Positions 5,300 to 6,803 of a stretch of DNA of 6,803 bases are shown in pieces. The translations under genes and the position numbers were made by a program. The stretch comes from an uncultured Gemella sp. (GTDB taxonomy: Bacteria > Bacillota > Bacilli > Staphylococcales > Gemellaceae), in contig CAMBPW010000051.1 of NCBI GenBank assembly GCA_945869755.1, forward strand, positions 1 through 6,803. Reading direction: 5' to 3'. The notes under the pieces are model-generated. The model made no database searches. It was not told the origin of the DNA and worked only from the letters and a program-made list of their open reading frames with translations. Position 1 is the first letter of the stretch. Each line of letters opens with the position of its first letter.

Positions 5300-6470
5300 A
5301 AATAACTTTTTTTATTCTGTTAACAAATTCATTTAAATTTTCTAAACTAGTTGCATAACTTATTCTAACATATTCATCATATTTTTCACCAAATGCATTA
5401 CCTGGAATAATAGCAACTTTTGCTTTCTCTACTAGAAACTTACAAAAATCTAATGATTTTAAATTTCTATATTTTTCTGGAATTTTAGCAAAAATATAAA
5501 ATGCTCCATCTACATTTGGAATTTCAAATCCTAATTTTTCAAGTTCAGGAATTAAATAATTTTTTCTTTCAGTATATGTCTTTATCATGTTTTCTGTATA
5601 TGCTTTAGATTCATTACTTTCTAATGCATCAATAGAGGCGTCTTGAATAAAAGTTGGAATTCCAGAAACTGTAAACATGTGATAAACTGTAATTTTTTTA
5701 ATTGCTTCTTCTGGTCCTATAACAAAACCTACACGCCAGCCTGTCATCGCATGTGATTTAGATAATCCTGTTATTAAAATAGTTTGCTCTGGTATTAATT
5801 CTACTAATGATGTATGTTTGTAATTATAACTTATATCAGCATAAATTTCATCACTAATTACAAAAATACTATATTTTTTAAAAACTTCAGCTAATTTTTT
5901 TAATTCTTCTTTTGTATAAGATACACCCGAAGGATTATTAGGATAATTTAAAACTATAGCTTTTACATTTTTATACTTTTTATATTCTTCTTCAAATAAC
6001 TCTGGAGTTAATTTGAAACCTGTATTTAAAGTATCAATATAACCTACATTACAATTATTAAGATACGAACAACCTGAATAAAGTGTAAAATATGGAGTTA
6101 CTACTAATATAGTATCCCCTGGATTAGAAATAGCCGATATAGTATGCTCTATAGCTGCCGAAGCTCCTACAGTTACTATAACTTCATTTTCTGAATATTT
6201 TACATTGTATTTTTCCATAATAGATTTAGCGACAGCTTGTCTTAATTCTAAAACTCCACTATTTAGTGAATAATGAGTTCTATTATTATCTAAAGATTTT
6301 TTTACAGATAATTTAATTATTTCTGCTGTATCAAAATCTGGTTCTCCTAAAGTTAATTTTATAACATTTTCAAATTGAGATGCATAAGCATCAAATGAGC
6401 GAATAGGCGAACCTTTTAGGCTATTTAAAGCAAAACTAAATTTATTTTGTAAATCTTCTTTTAGTTTCAT
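5298..6470 (-). CDS. Class I/II PLP-dependent aminotransferase (AraT/PatA-like)
   Basis: This cytosolic fold-type I PLP enzyme moves an amino group between an amino acid and a 2-oxo acid. The 390-residue product has normal family length and all expected residues: GEPDF (42-46), NYPNNPSG (175-182) with the PLP-contacting Asn179, SDEIY with Asp207 and Tyr210, the Schiff-base Lys238 in GLSKSHAMTGWRVGF, phosphate-binding Arg246 and carboxylate-binding Arg369. It resembles the subgroup with aromatic aminotransferase AraT and PatA, but the substrate cannot be fixed from sequence, so I give no symbol. The ATG at 6470 has a strong SD (AAGGAGGT, 6478-6485), 8 nt from the GGAGG core. With its own promoter and terminator it appears monocistronic and gives no functional clue about the rel unit. 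Confidence 0.93.
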   Translation of the reverse strand: MKLKEDLQNKFSFALNSLKGSPIRSFDAYASQFENVIKLTLGEPDFDTAEIIKLSVKKSLDNNRTHYSLNSGVLELRQAVAKSIMEKYNVKYSENEVIVTVGASAAIEHTISAISNPGDTILVVTPYFTLYSGCSYLNNCNVGYIDTLNTGFKLTPELFEEEYKKYKNVKAIVLNYPNNPSGVSYTKEELKKLAEVFKKYSIFVISDEIYADISYNYKHTSLVELIPEQTILITGLSKSHAMTGWRVGFVIGPEEAIKKITVYHMFTVSGIPTFIQDASIDALESNESKAYTENMIKTYTERKNYLIPELEKLGFEIPNVDGAFYIFAKIPEKYRNLKSLDFCKFLVEKAKVAIIPGNAFGEKYDEYVRISYATSLENLNEFVNRIKKVI

Positions 6471-6502
6471 TTAAAATACCTCCTTATAAATTTATTTATA
6501 CT

Positions 6503-6530
6503 ATTTTATCATATATAAATAAAAAATCAA
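6503..6530 (-). promoter_or_regulatory. Extended -10 promoter of the aminotransferase gene
   Basis: The -10 element TAAAAT (6503-6508) is preceded by TGA, making an extended -10 (TGn), and lies 16 bp from a -35 TTGATT (6525-6530). Transcription would start near 6496, about 25 nt before the ATG and just ahead of the strong SD. Confidence 0.65.
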
Positions 6531-6546
6531 TCCATTATATAAATCA

Positions 6547-6572
6547 TGTAAATTTAAACGAAGCGTTTTACA
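6547..6572. repeat. Imperfect inverted repeat upstream of the aminotransferase promoter
   Basis: AAACG (6556-6560) and CGTTT (6564-6568) face each other across a 3-nt centre. An outer pair TGTAAA (6547-6552) and TTTACA (6567-6572) overlaps the inner right arm. It lies about 17-40 bp upstream of the -35 element. It is among the most G+C-rich spots in the gap and could be an operator or a weak terminator of an upstream gene. It does not fit the cre consensus when aligned base by base. Confidence 0.4.
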
Positions 6573-6803
6573 GTAAAAATAAAACTAAAGTTAAATATTT
6601 AATTTAATATTTATATTTTGATTATTTAATTTAGTAATTTTCTTTTCTAACAATTCCTTTCTTAATACTATATGTAACCAAATTTTCTATAAAATTAAAA
6701 TCTTTCCGTAAATTTTTTATGTTAACTTTTTAGTATAAAATGTATTTCACATAATTGATAAATTTTATTAATTTATTTCTGAACATTATCAAACTTTAAG
6801 CTT
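6573..6803. other. Gene-free A+T-rich region
   Basis: I found no credible gene here on either strand. Short lysine- and asparagine-rich frames occur (for example 18 codons from an ATG near 6788 on the minus strand), but they lack an SD and resemble no family I know. Two weak all-A/T or near-A/T inverted repeats are present: an 8-bp repeat at 6592-6613 and TTGATAA/TTATCAA at 6755-6792. Neither has a T-run suggesting a terminator. Confidence 0.6.

Noticed and set aside
6547..6572. Catabolite-responsive element (CcpA site)
   Set aside because: The TGTAAAACGCTTCG strand looks similar at first, but an extra A shifts the CG out of register with the cre consensus.
6650..6803. Short minus-strand frames that might be a gene remnant or small peptide
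   Set aside because: They are 18-32 codons long, lack an SD or a proper start, and are the lysine/asparagine/isoleucine-rich type expected from random A+T-rich DNA.

Overview
The window is very A+T-rich, and every recognisable gene is on the minus strand, so the layout below runs from right to left. Gene content points to a low-G+C Firmicute of class Bacilli: a bifunctional Rel protein, D-aminoacyl-tRNA deacylase next to it, a LytH-like gene next to that, and the rplU-prp-rpmA cluster with the N-terminally extended L27 typical of Firmicutes. The order rel-dtd-lytH is the one known from Staphylococcus. The low G+C and divergent sequences would fit Gemella or a relative, but that genus guess is weak.

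Layout: 6471-6803 is gene-free and holds an extended -10 promoter for a class I PLP aminotransferase (5298-6470), which ends in a strong intrinsic terminator overlapping its stop codon. A new unit starts at a weaker promoter near 5216-5251 and carries rel (3016-5193, start corrected to an internal ATG), dtd (2557-3006) and a membrane-anchored SH3b protein (1129-2547). Both junctions in this unit have the same design, a UAG stop buried in the next gene's AGGU ribosome-binding sequence. No terminator follows the SH3b gene. Instead a near-consensus sigma-A promoter begins 3 nt after its stop and drives a structured leader of about 105 nt, followed by rplU (676-984), prp (343-672) and rpmA (56-343), closed by a terminator at 16-48.

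How the genes work together: Rel makes and degrades (p)ppGpp, DTD removes D-amino acids from tRNA, L21 and L27 are 50S proteins, and Prp is the cysteine protease that trims the N-terminal extension of L27 before ribosome assembly. Readthrough from the rel unit into the ribosomal-protein unit looks possible.

The most unusual object is the 472-residue protein at 1129-2547. It sits where S. aureus has the cell-wall amidase LytH and keeps the TM-SH3b-amidase layout, but the zinc-binding and catalytic residues of the amidase fold appear lost. It also carries an added C39-peptidase-like C-terminal domain in which the catalytic Cys and His positions read Asp and Ser. I interpret it as a double pseudoenzyme, perhaps a cell-wall binding or regulatory scaffold.
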